DNA of 64,000 bases from Dugong dugon (lineage: Eukaryota > Chordata > Mammalia > Sirenia > Dugongidae): the NCBI GenBank assembly GCA_030035585.1, contig CM057464.1, positions 73,392,919 through 73,456,918 of the forward strand, written 5' to 3'. The position numbers and the translations under genes were made by a program. Each line of letters opens with the position of its first letter. Position 1 is the first letter of the stretch. This document shows positions 35,532 to 46,290 of the stretch, piece after piece. The notes below the pieces were generated by a model. It ran no database searches, was not told where the DNA came from, and was given only the letters and a program-made list of their open reading frames with translations.

Positions 35532-38500
35532 TTACAATAGAGATCTCATACAATATTTGTCCTTTTGTGATTGACTTATTTCACTGAGCATAATGTCCTC
35601 CAGTTTCATCCATGTTATGAGATGGTTCACAGATTCATTGTTCTTTCTCGTTGCATAGTACTCCATTGTGTGTATGTACCATAGTTTGTTCATCCATTCA
35701 TCTGTTGATGGGCATCTAGGTTGTTTCCATCGTTTTGCTATTGTGAACAATGCTGCCATGAACATAGGTGTGCATATGTCTATTCGAGTGACGACTCTTA
35801 TTTCTCTAGGATATATTCCTAGGAGTGGGATTGCTGTATTGAATGGTATGTCTATTTCTAGCTTTCTGAGGAAGCGCCATATCATCTTCCAAAATGGTTG
35901 TATCATTTTGCATTCCCATTAGCAGTGCAGAAGTGTTCCGATCTCCCCGCAGCCCCTCCAACATTTGTTATTTCCAGTGTATTTGATTCGTGCCAGTAAT
36001 GCCGAGGTGAGATGGTGTCTCATTGTGGTTTTAATTTGCATTTCTCTAATGGCTAGTGATCGCGAGCATTTCCTCATGTGTCTGTTGGCCACTTGACTGT
36101 CTTCTTTGGTGAAGTGTCTGTTCATTTCCTTTGCCCATTTTTTAAAAGGATTGTTTGTCCTTTTGGTGTAGAGGTGTTGGATTTTCTTGTAGATTATGGA
36201 GATTAGACCTTTGTCTGACTTGTACTGTCCAAAAATTTTTTCCCAGTCTGTAGGTTCTCTTTTTACTCTTTTCGTGAAGTCTTTTGAAGAGCATAGATGT
36301 TTGATTTTTAGAAGATTCCAGTTATCCAGCTTATCTGTTGGGGTTTGTGCGTGATGGTTATGGTTTGTATCCTGTTAATGCCAGGTATTAAGGCCTGAAG
36401 TGTTGGTCCTATTTTTTCTTCTATGAACTTTATAGTTTTAGGCTTTATATTCAGGTCTTTGATCCATTTTGAAGTAGTTTTTGTATACGGTGTGAGGTAT
36501 GGGTCCTGTTTCATTTTTTTGCAAATGGATATCCAGTTTTGCCAGCACCATTTGTTAAAAAGACTTTTTTTTCCCCATTTGATGGACTTTGGGCCCTTGT
36601 CAAAGATCAGGTGACCGTTGGTGGATGGATTTACATCTGGGTTCTCAGTTCTGTTCCATTGGTCAATGTATCCATCGTTGTACCAGTACCAGGCTGTTTT
36701 AACTACTGTAGCTGTATAGTAGGTTCTGAAGTCAGGCAGTGTGAGTCCTCCAACTTTATTCTTCTTCTTCAGTAGTGCTTTACTTATTCAGGGCTTCTTC
36801 CCTTTCCATATAAAGTTAATGATTGGTTTTTCCATCTCTTTGAAGAATGTTGTTGGTATTTGGATCAGGATTGCGTTGTATTTGTAAATTGCTTTGGGTA
36901 GAATTGACATTTTCACAATGTTGAGTCTGCCTATCCATGAGCATGGTATGTTTTTCCATTTACGTAGATCCCTTTGGGTTTCATGCAGTAGTGTTTTGTA
37001 GTTTCCTTTGTATAGGTCTTTTACAACCCTGGTCAGATTTATTCCTAAGTATTTTATCTTTTTAGGGGCTATTGAAAATGGTATTATTTTCCTGATTTCA
37101 ATTTCATCGTTCTCCTTACTGGTGTATAGGAATCCAAATGATTTTTGAATGTTTATCTTGTATCCTGCTAGTCTGCTGAATCTTTCTATTAGTTCCAGTA
37201 GATTTCTCATGGAGTCTTTAGGGTTTTCTATGTATAGTATCAAACCATCTGCAAACAGGGACAGTTTAACTTCTTCATTACCAGTTTGGATGCCCTTTAT
37301 TTCTTTTTCTTGCCTTATTGCTCTAGCTAGAACTTCCAGCACGATGTTAAATAGGAATGGTGATAAAGGGCATCATTGTCTTGTTCCTGTTTTCAAGGGG
37401 AATGTCTTCAGCCTCTATCCATTAAGAATGATGTTGGCTCTTGGTTTTGCATAAATGCCCTTTATTATGCTGAGAAATTTCCCTTCTGTACCTATGTTAT
37501 TGAGAGTTTTTATTAGGAATGGGTATTGGACTTTGTGGAAGGCCTTTTCTGTGTCAGTTGAGAAGATAATGTGATTTTTTTTTTCTTTTATTTATTTGGT
37601 GGGTTGCGTTGATTGATTTTCTAATGTTGAACCATCCTTGCATACCTGGTATGAATCCTACTTGGTCGTGGTGTATTATTTTTTTGATATGATGCTGAAT
37701 TCTCTTGGCTAGAATTTTGTTCAGAATTTTTGCATCTATATTCATGAGAGATATTGGTCTGTAATTTTCTTTTTTTGTGACGTCTTTGCCTGGTTTTGGT
37801 ATCAGCATTATGCTGGCTTCATAGAATGAATTTGTAAGAGTTGCTTCCTCTTCTATGCTCTGAAATAGCTTGAGTAGTACTGGTACAAGGTCTTCTGTAA
37901 ATGTTTTGTAGAATTCTCCAGTGAAGCCATCTGGGCCAGGGTTTTTTTGGTTGGGAGATCCTTTATTATCTTTTCAATGTCTTCTCTTGTTATGGGTCTG
38001 TTCAGATTTTCAACATCACTTTGTTGTAGTTTGGGTAGGCTGTGTGTTTCTAGAAAATTATGCATTTCCTCTAGGTTTTCAAATTTGTTGGAATATAGTT
38101 TTTCATAATATTCTGTTATACTCCTTTTTATTTCAGTTGAGTCTGTTGTAATGTCCCCCATGTCATTTCTTATTTGGGTTATTTGTGTCCTCTCCTGTTT
38201 TTCTTTTGTCAATCTGGACAGTGGTTTGTCGATTTTGTTGATTCTTTCAAAGAACCAACTTTTGGTTTTGTTGATTCTTTCTATTATTTTTCTGTTCTCT
38301 GTTTCATTTATTTCTGCTCTGATCTTTACTATTTCCTTTCTTCCGGTGGTTGTGGGCTTTTTTTGCTCTTCTCTTTCTATTTGTTTGAGTTGTATGGTTA
38401 ATGTTTTGATTTTGTCCCTTTCTTCTTTTTTGATGTGTGCATCGATTGCTAAAATTGTCCTGTGAGGACTGCCTTTGCTGTGTCCCAAAGGTTTTGGTAT

Positions 38501-39347
38501 GATGTGTTTTCATTCTCATTTCATTCTAGGAATTTTTTTATTCCATCTCTGATTTCTTCTATTACCCAGTGTTGTGTAAGCAGAGTATTATTCAGTTTCC
38601 ATGTAGTTGATTTTTTTCCTTGCTCTTTCTGTTGTTAATTTCTACTTTGATGGCATTGTTGTCAGAGAAGGTACTTTGAATTATCTCAGCATTTTGGATC
38701 TTGTTGAGGATTGCTCTGTGGCCTAAGATGTCATCTATTCTGGAGAACGTTCGATAAGCATTGGAAAAGAATGTATACTTTGCAGTGATTGGATGGAGTG
38801 TTCTATATATGTCTATGAGGTCAAGTTGGCTGATTGTGCCCTTTAGGTCTTCTGTATCTTTACTGAGTTTCTTCTTAGTTGTTCTGTCCTTTAGTAAGAG
38901 TGGTGTGTTGAAGTTCCCTACTGTTATTGTGGAACTGTTAATTTCTCTTTTCAGTGTTTTTAGAGATTGTTTTCTGTATTTTGGAGCCCTGTCATTGGGT
39001 GTGTAGGTGTTTATTATGGTTATGTCTTCATGATGGATCATCCCCTTAATCATTATATAGTGTCCTTCTTTGTCTTTTATGGTAGATTTTGTTTTAAAGT
39101 CTATTTTATCTGAGATTAGAATTGCCACTCCTGCTCTTTTTTGGTAGTTGTTAGCTTGATATATTTTTTTCCAACCTTTGACTTTTAATAAATTCACGTC
39201 TTTGTTTCTAAGGTGTGTCTCTTGTAGACAGCATATTGATGGATCCTGTTTTCTTACCCATTCTGTCACTCTCCATCTCTTTACGGGTGCATTGAGTCCA
39301 TTTACATTCAGTGTAATTATTGCTAGGTGGAAGTTTGTTGCTGTCAT
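35532..39347 (-). pseudogene. Inner L1 ORF2 (endonuclease + reverse transcriptase), broken
   Basis: About 1272 codons' worth, the usual ORF2 size. The N-terminal endonuclease piece (38592-39347) starts MTATNFHLAIITLNVNGLN. QETH is present, but the catalytic GDFN box reads GNFN (38907-38918) and the SDH box reads SDN (His to Asn at 38658-38660). The reverse-transcriptase box at 37244-37255 reads FADG where FADD is expected. The C-terminal Cys motif [15 protein letters not shown] is present near 35930. Several frameshifts break the frame between pieces. A nicking and target-primed reverse transcription enzyme by family, dead here. Confidence 0.95.
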
Positions 39348-39607
39348 TTTGTAGTGCTTTTTTTTGTGGTGCTGAAGTTTTCTTTGTTCTTCTTACTCTC
39401 TTGTACTGAGTTACTTTTGTTTGTGGATTTTGTTTTCATTTCTTTTGTTTTTGTAGGTTTTGTTTTTGCTGAGACTTTATGCTTTTTGTCTTTATTTTTA
39501 TGAGTTGGTTTGTTAACTTTCTTTGTGGTTACCATGAATTTTACCCTTATATTTCTAAGTTTGAAGCAGTCTACCATTACTTGGTATCGCCTTGCCTTCC
39601 TCTCCAT
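39344..39607 (-). CDS. Small Lys-rich ORF directly before L1 ORF2
   Basis: 87 codons, starting MERKARRYQVMVDC, very rich in Lys, Thr and Ser. Its TGA stop overlaps the ORF2 ATG (ATGA at 39344-39347), an arrangement that would suit termination-reinitiation. The outer L1 carries a related sequence in the same frame and with the same ATG (LRKIGVNFKVTTKKVNK against LRNIRVKFMVTTKKVNK). Typical L1s have a short spacer here. It could be a separate ORF, a former C-terminal extension of ORF1, or an A-rich spacer that is open by composition. I know no named counterpart. Confidence 0.45.
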   Translation of the reverse strand: MERKARRYQVMVDCFKLRNIRVKFMVTTKKVNKPTHKNKDKKHKVSAKTKPTKTKEMKTKSTNKSNSVQESKKNKENFSTTKKSTTK

Positions 39608-39771
39608 TAGAAGTTTCTATAGCTGTGCCGTGTATTCCCTCTTTCATTGTTTTGATGTTGTTGTCATCCATCGATTAACTGCTCTGTTTCCCTGTTGTAT
39701 TTCTTTTGGTTTTGGATAGTCCTCAAGAGTTCATTTCCTAGATTTGTATCTGGCTCGTATGATCCTGCATC

Positions 39772-40822
39772 CTAGGTTCTGCCTGTAAGCTGAAGCTGTT
39801 TGTCCTCAGATCGAAGAACTCCCTTTAATAATTCTTGTAAGTTTGGTTTGACTTTTACATATTCCCTTAGTTTCTGTTTATCTGGAAATGACCTAATTTC
39901 ACCATCAAATTTGAATGAGAATTTTGCAGGATATATTATTCTTGGCTGACAATTTTTTTCTATCAAGATTTTATCTATGTCTTCCCATTGCCTTCTTGCC
40001 TGCATGATTTCTGCCGAATAATCTGAGCTTAGTCTTATTGTTTCTCCTTTGTATGTGACTTCTTGTTTTTCACGAGCTGTTCTCAGGATTCTTTGTTTGT
40101 CTTGGTTTTGGCGAGTGTGAATATGATATGCCTTGGTGATTTTCTTTTGGGGTCTCTTCTATATGGGGTTCATTGAGCTTCTTGGATGGCCAGCTTTTCA
40201 TCTTTCCTGATATTGGGGAAGTTTTCTGTCAGCAGTTCCTCTATGATCCTCTCTGTGTTTTCTGTTTTCTCCACCTGTTGTGGAATTCCAATCATTCGTA
40301 AATTTTTGCTTTTAATTGTGTCCCACATAACTCTCTGGGTCTCTTCATTTTTCATTGTTCTTTTTTTTGGGTTTTCCTGAAACAGAGTTGTATGTCAGAG
40401 TGTTTGTCTTTAGTTCCACTGATCCTGTCTTCCATGGTTTCAAATCTGCTTCTTAGCCCTTCTATGACATCATCCATTTCTGAAATCTTGTTGTTTATCT
40501 TTTGGATTTCTAATTGTTGTTTTTGTATAATTTCTAGTTGTGAATTTATTTTGGCATTTTGTTCCTGCATCATCTTCCTGAATTCTTCCAGTTTTTTGTC
40601 TGTATTTCCCATGAATTTGTCTATTTTTTCCTCATGTTTGTCAGCTTTTTGCCTCAGTTCTTGGAGAATTCCGAGTATTAGAGATTTGAATTTCCTATCA
40701 GGTAGTTCTAGTGCATTTTCTTCCACAGGATAGTCATCTGGTGTTTTATTTTGGATACCTACTGGAACTATCCTGTCCAGTTTTTGTAAATGTTTTGATA
40801 TTATCTGTTGTCTTCTGGGCAT
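39772..40822 (-). pseudogene. Inner L1 ORF1 (RNA-binding chaperone), broken
   Basis: Starts MPRRQQIISKHLQKL at 40822. The 40352-40822 piece has a long coiled coil (EKIDKFMGNTDKKLEEF ..., repeated Q/E/K). The 40170-40355 piece matches the RRM (LRMIGIPQQVEKTENTERI), and 39772-40005 the C-terminal domain (RRQWEDIDKILIEKNCQPRI, YPAKFSFKF). The three pieces lie in different frames, so at least two frameshifts have occurred. Total length about 350 codons, normal for ORF1p, which trimerises and coats L1 RNA. Confidence 0.9.
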
Positions 40823-41857
40823 TCAGTAGTTATTTTTCTTGTTTATTGATTGTAGATTTGTTTTTTTCGTCCCTTTTTTTAAAAAAAAATTTTGACTATC
40901 TGAGCAGGTGGACTGTGTGTTCTTTGTTGTTTTCTCATCTGTGCACTCAATACTTTTCGCCTCTTTCTCCAACTGGCAGGGTCAGTCACTCAGATATGGA
41001 ATGGTACGGCAGGTCTAGCTGAAGAGGAGTTACTGGGATGGGTTGTTTGTGGCACTCACTACAGCTACCAGGGTGGGTCGTTAATCAGTGCAGGGCAGGT
41101 TCCAGTAGGCTGTGTCTGTGCTGCTTGGTGGTGTGATGTCAAGCGCACAGTGCAGGTAGGCAGGATGCAGCGGGGAGATTTTTATGTGTGGAGCTAAGAT
41201 GGATATGAGAGAGAGGAGAGAGGAAGAGGAGCCAAAAACATACAAAAGAACAAAAAAGAATGCTGGGGGAGCTTGCCGTTGGAATGGAGAGGTGAGAGAC
41301 TATGAAATGGAGAAAAACAGAAAGGGAAGAGAAAGAAAAGAAAAAACGAATAAATAAAAATCAGAAAGGTTAAAGCACAGCAAAGTTCCCAGGGATCCCA
41401 CTGATGCAGCTATGAAGTCTGGGGAAGTCGCTCTCAGGGGTTGCAGTACAGCCTGGCTAGAAGGTGTAGAGGTATACAACGCTCGGTATTCAGGGACTGG
41501 AAAGAGAAGGAAGATATAGAGAGACGAGAAACTGATCAATGAAGAAAGACAAAAAGGGAAAAAGAGGGAAAAGTAAACAAAACAAATTAAAAAGAAAAAA
41601 AAAAGAACAAGATAGGCCCCCCAAAAAAACAGAAAAAAAAACCAACAAAGAAAGAAATGCTCTCAGGGATCCCTCTGCATGTCTGTGGAAGCTGAAGGGG
41701 AGTTCCTTGCCACGCAGCTCCGCCTGGCCAGAAAGGGCTCCCAACTCAAGAAAAGGAAAAGAAAACTAACAAACAATTGAAAATGAACCAATGAACAAAA
41801 GCCCCGGGCTCCCACCAGCTTGGTAGCCCAGACCGGGAAGCAGCTCCACACTTGAAT

Positions 41858-42135
41858 GGAGCTCCGCACCCCTCAGGAAGGAGCAAAGATGGCACACGGA
41901 GCCAGACACTCAAGCGAAAGGAGGGGGAGGCAGCGAGAGGCAAGCAAGAAATCAAAAGAAGTAGGAAAAAAAAAAAAAGCAACACCAGCAGCCAACAAAT
42001 GGCACTCAGAGAGCCAGCTAGTGTGGGCTGGTGTTTCTGGACAAGAGACGGTGTCCGCGGGAAGCAGAGGAGGCCGAGTGTGGGTGAAGAAGGGTAGAGA
42101 GTGGGAAAGCATATATCACAAATTGCCGGTGCTCT
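41858..42135 (-). repeat. L1 5' UTR monomer A
   Basis: 278 bp, aligned end to end with monomer B. Shared landmarks on the + strand: CCCCTCAGGAAG, GCAAAGATGGC, GAAATCAAAAGAAGTAGG, CAGCCAACAAATGGCAC, GGGAAGCAGAGGAGGCCGAG and CAAATTRCCGG. Confidence 0.9.
41886..41893 (+). promoter_or_regulatory. YY1-like motif in monomer A
   Basis: AAGATGGC, the core of the YY1 site; equivalent positions are at 42157 and 42488. Human L1 also uses a YY1 site in its 5' UTR, there in the opposite orientation. Confidence 0.45.
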
Positions 42136-42417
42136 GGAGCCCCTCAGGAAGAAGCAAAGATGGCGCACGTAGCCAGGCTCTCGAGTGAAAGGAGGGGGAG
42201 GTGGCAATAGGCAAGTGAGAAATCAAAAGAAGTAGGAAAAAAAGCAACACTAGCAGCCAACAAATGGCACCCAGAGAGCTGCCCACTTGCGTGTGTGGAA
42301 TCCAAGCAGCTGGCGCTTCCCGGTCAAGAGACCGTGGCCTCGGGAAGCAGAGGAGGCCGAGCCAGGGTGAAGAGGGTTGGGGGGTGGGATAGCTCACACC
42401 GCAAATTACCGGTTGTT
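42136..42417 (-). repeat. L1 5' UTR monomer B
   Basis: About 282 bp, the copy nearest the L1 5' end, with the same landmarks as monomer A. A unique about 310-bp leader separates it from the element's 5' end at 42728. Confidence 0.9.
42157..42165 (+). promoter_or_regulatory. YY1-like motif in monomer B
   Basis: AAGATGGCG, the best match of the three. Confidence 0.5.
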
Positions 42418-42487
42418 TTGTCTCCCACTGGACGCTCCATGAGGCTGCTTTCTCATACCCCCGTTTGCTGGTCTCCGATAGGAGTCC

Positions 42488-42495
42488 AAGATGGT
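42488..42495 (+). promoter_or_regulatory. YY1-like motif in the 5' leader
   Basis: AAGATGGT within GTCCAAGATGGTGG, about 235 bp inside the L1 5' end. Confidence 0.35.
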
Positions 42496-42744
42496 GGATC
42501 CGCGCTGCGTTAGCTGGTAGGGGATCTCTGCGTGAATCTCTCCTCGCTCTCCATTCTCTTGTCAGTTTTCTCACTCCATTTGGTGCTTGGCTGAGTTCTT
42601 TATCTCTTCATTTGATGTTTTATGGTTTCAGGATTGTTGTATTCTCTGTTTTGCTTAGTTTTTCGGATCTTTGCTGTGGAGAGACGGCGTGGTGCTTCTG
42701 CCTACAGCGCCGTTTTGCCGGAACTCCCCTATTTCTAGTTTTTT

Positions 42745-45700
42745 GAGGAAGCACCATATTGTTTTCCAAAATGGTTGTATGATTGTGCATTCGCACCAGC
42801 AGTGCATAAGAGTTCCAATCTCCCCTCAGCCTCTCCAACATTTATTATTTTCTGTGTTTTTTGATTCCTGCCAGCAACGTCAGGGTGAGATGCTATCACA
42901 TTGTGGTTTTGATTTGCATTTCTGTAATGGCTAGGGATTGCAAGCATTTCCTCATGTGTCTGTTAGTGTCTTGAATGTGTTCTTTGCTGAAGCATCTGTT
43001 CATATCCTTTGCCCATTTTTTAATTGGATGATTTGTCTTTTTGTCGTAGAGGTGTTGAATTTTCTTGCAAGTTTTAAAGGTTAGACCTTTGTCAGATTTC
43101 TCATAGTCAAACATTTTTTCCCAGTCTATAGGTTCTCTTTTTACTCTTTTGGTGAAGTCTTTTGATGAGCATAAATGTTTAATTTTTAGAAGATCCAATT
43201 TATCTAGCTTATCGTCTGGTGTTTGTTTATTGTTAGTTATGGTTTGTATCTTGTTAATACTGTGTATTAGGGCCTATAGCGTTGACCCTATTTTTTCTTC
43301 TATGATCTTTATAGTTTTGGGGTTTTTATTTAGGTCTTTGATCCATTTTGAATTAGCTTTTGTATATAATGTGAGGTATGGGGTCCTGTTTCATTTTTTT
43401 GCAGAAGGACATCTAGTTTTGCCAGCACTATTTGATAAAGAGACTGTCTTTTCCCCATTTGATGGACTTTGGTACTTTGTCAAAGATCAGGTGACCACAG
43501 ATGGATGGATTTACCTCCAGGTTCTCAAATTCTGTTCCATTGGTCAATGTATCTGTCATTGTACCAGTGCCAGGCTGTTTAGACTACCGTAGCTATACAG
43601 TAAGTTCTGAGGTCAGGTAGTGCGAGTACTCGTATTTTATTCTTTCTCTTCAGTAGTGCTTTACTTATCCAAGGACTCTTTGCTTTCCATATAGTGTTAA
43701 TGATTAGTTTTTCCATCTCTTTAAAGAATGCTGTTGGTATTTGGATCAGGATTGCATTGTATTTGTAGATTGCTTTGGGTAGAATTGACATTTTCACAAT
43801 GTTGAGTCTACCTGTCCATGAGCTTGGTATGTTTTTCTATTTATGTAGGTCTCTTGGTTTCTTGCAGTAGTGTTTTGTGGTTTTCTTTCTATAGGTCTTT
43901 TACATCCCAGGTTAGATTTATTTCTAAGCATTTTATTTTTTTAGGGGTATTATTAAGTGGTATTGTTTTCCTGATTTCCTCTCTGTCATTCTCTTTTTTG
44001 GTGTGTAGGAATCCAACTGATTTTTGTATAGGAATCCAACTGATTTTTGTATGTGTGTTGTATATCCTGCTATTCTGCTGAATCTTTCTATTAGTTTCAG
44101 TGGTTTTCTCGTGAAGTCTTTTGGGCTTTCTATGTATAGTATCATATCATCCACAAATAGAGATAGTTTTACTTCTTCCTTATCAATTTGGATACCCTTT
44201 TTTTCTTGCCTTACTGTTCTAGCTAAGATTTCCAGTACAGTGTTAAATAGGAGTGGTGATAAAGGGCATCCTTGTCTTGTTCCTGTTCTTAAGGGGAATG
44301 TTTTCAGCCTCTCTCCATTAAGAATGATGTTGGCTGTTGTTTTTGTATAGATACCCTTTATTATGTTGAGGAATTTCCCTTCTATGCCTATTTTATTGAG
44401 AGTTTTTATCAGGAATGGGTGTTGGGCTTTGCCAAATGCCTTTTCTGCATTGATTGAGATGATCATGTGATTCTTTTATTTTATTTATATGGTGGATTAT
44501 GTTGATTGATTTTCTAATGTTGAACCATCCTTGCATACCTGGTATGAATCCCACTTGGTTGTGGTGTATTATTTTTTTGTTATGATGTTGAGTTCTATTG
44601 GCGAGAATTTTGTTGAGAATTTTTGCATCTAAATTCATGAGAGATATTGTTCTGTAATTTTGTTTTTTGTGGTCTCTTTGCCTGGTTTTGGTATCAGGGT
44701 TATGCTGGCTTCATAGAATAAATTTGGAAGTATCCTTTCCTTTTCTGTGTTCTGAAATAGTTTGAGTAGTACTGGTGTAAGCTCTTCTCTTTTTGATAGA
44801 ATTATCCAGTGAAACCATCTGGGCCAGGGCTTTCTTTGGTGAGAGTTTTTTTGTTGTGTTTTGTTTTTTAACCTTTTAAATCTCTTCTCTTGTTATGAAT
44901 CTGTTCCGATTTTCAACTTCAGTTTGTATTAGTTTGAGTAGGTAGTGCATTTCTAGAAATTGGTCCATTTCCTCTAGATTTTTAAATTTGTTGGAGTATA
45001 GTTTTTCATAGTACTCTGTTATGATCCTTTTTATTTCGGTTGGGTCTGTTGTAATGTTCCCCATTTCATTTCGTATTTGGGTTATTTGCATCCTCTCCTG
45101 CTTTTCTTTTGTCAGTTTGGCCAATGGTTTGTCGATTTTGTTGATCCTTTCAAAGAACCAACTTTTGGTTTTGTTGGTTCTTTCTATTGTTTGTCTATTC
45201 TCTATTCATTTATTTCTGCCCTGATCTTTATTATTTCCTTCCTTCTGGTGGCTGTGGGCTTCTTTTGCTGTTCTCTTTCTGTTTGTTGGAGCTGTGTAAC
45301 TAATGTTTTGGTTTTGTCCCTTTCTTCTTTTTTGATGTATGCATCTGTTGCTATAAATTGACCTCTGAGCACTGCCTTTGCTGTGTCCCAAAGGTTTTGA
45401 TATGACGTGTTTTCATTCTTATTTGATTCTCGGAATTTTTTGATTCCCTCTTTGATTTCTTCTATTATCCAGTGCTTTGTAAGCAGAGTGTTTTCAGTTT
45501 CCATATATTTGATGTTTTTTTCCTTGCTCTTCCTGTTATTAATTTCCACTTTTATGACACTTTCATCAGAGAAGATAATTTATTATCTTAGTGTTTTGGA
45601 TTTTATTGAGGATTGCTTTGTGGCCTAAGATGTGGTCTGTTCTGGAGAATGTTCCATGTGCATTGATAAAGAATGTATACTTTGCTGCTGTTGGGTGGAA

Positions 45701-46290
45701 TGTTCTATATATATCTATGACTTCAAGTTGAGTGATTGTGGCCTTTAGGTCTTCTGTATCTTTGTTGAGTTTCTTTCTAGATGTTCTGTCCTTTATTGAG
45801 AGTGGTGTGTTGAAGTTTCCTAGTATTATTGTGGAACTATCAATTTCTCTTTTCAGTGCTGTTAGAGTCCATTTTATATATTTTGGAGCCCTATCATTGG
45901 GTGCATAGATATTTATTATGGTTATGTCTTCATGATTGATTTTTCCTTTAATCATTATGTAATGCCCTCTTTGTCCTTTATGGTGGATTTTGTTTTAAGT
46001 CCTATTTTGATCTGAGATTAGTATTTCCACTCCTGCTCCTTTTTTTGGTAGCTGTTTGCTTGATATATTTTTTGCCATCCTTTGTTTTTTAATAAATTTA
46101 TGTCTTTGTTTCTTAAGATGTGTCTCTTTTAGACAGCATGTTGATGCGTCATTTTTTTTTTTTTAAATATCCATTCTGTCACTCTCTGTCTCTTTATGGG
46201 TGCATTTAGGCCATTTATGTTCAGTGTGATTATTGATAAGTGTGGGTTTATTGCTCTTATTTTAAAGTTTTATTTATTTATTTTTTTGGT
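42745..46290 (-). pseudogene. Outer L1 ORF2, N-terminal and middle parts, broken
   Basis: Endonuclease piece 45566-45955 (INIYAPNDRAPKYIK, GNFNTPL with Asn for the catalytic Asp, FSRTDHILGHKAIL). The reverse-transcriptase piece 43933-44466 has [28 protein letters not shown] and FVDD at 44146-44157. Other pieces are at 45202-45549, 44876-45124, 44393-44638, 43579-43797 and 42896-43198. The start codon position is ATA. There are many frameshifts. The C-terminus lies at 33999-34337. Confidence 0.93.

Larger units (their letters stand above)
34338..42728 (-). mobile_element. Inner L1, complete in structure (about 8.4 kb)
   Basis: On the - strand, in order: 5' UTR 42728-40823, ORF1 40822-39772, a small Lys-rich ORF 39607-39344, ORF2 39347-35532, 3' UTR 35531-34338 and an A-rich tail. 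A perfect 16-bp target duplication CTATTTCTAGTTTTTT is at 34322-34337 and 42729-42744. ORF1 and ORF2 carry frameshifts and stops, so it cannot move on its own. Confidence 0.96.
40823..42728 (-). promoter_or_regulatory. Inner L1 5' UTR / internal promoter region
   Basis: About 1.9 kb, locally GC-richer than the surrounding AT-rich DNA, with CpGs between 42040 and 42720. It contains two tandem about 280-bp monomers (41858-42135 and 42136-42417) and a looser repeat pair starting near 41385 and 41659 (CAGGGATCCC). Promoter function is inferred from position and L1 biology. Confidence 0.75.

Noticed and set aside
36423..40733. Many open frames on the + strand across the L1 nest (for example 40392-40733, 38151-38465)
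   Set aside because: Antisense shadows of L1 ORF1/ORF2, whose coding strand is the - strand; Leu/Phe/Ser-rich as expected of antisense.
41190..41770. Lys/Arg-rich + strand frame (41539-41769) in a purine-rich tract
   Set aside because: It is the antisense of the L1 5' UTR; A/G-rich composition alone gives Lys/Arg/Glu frames.
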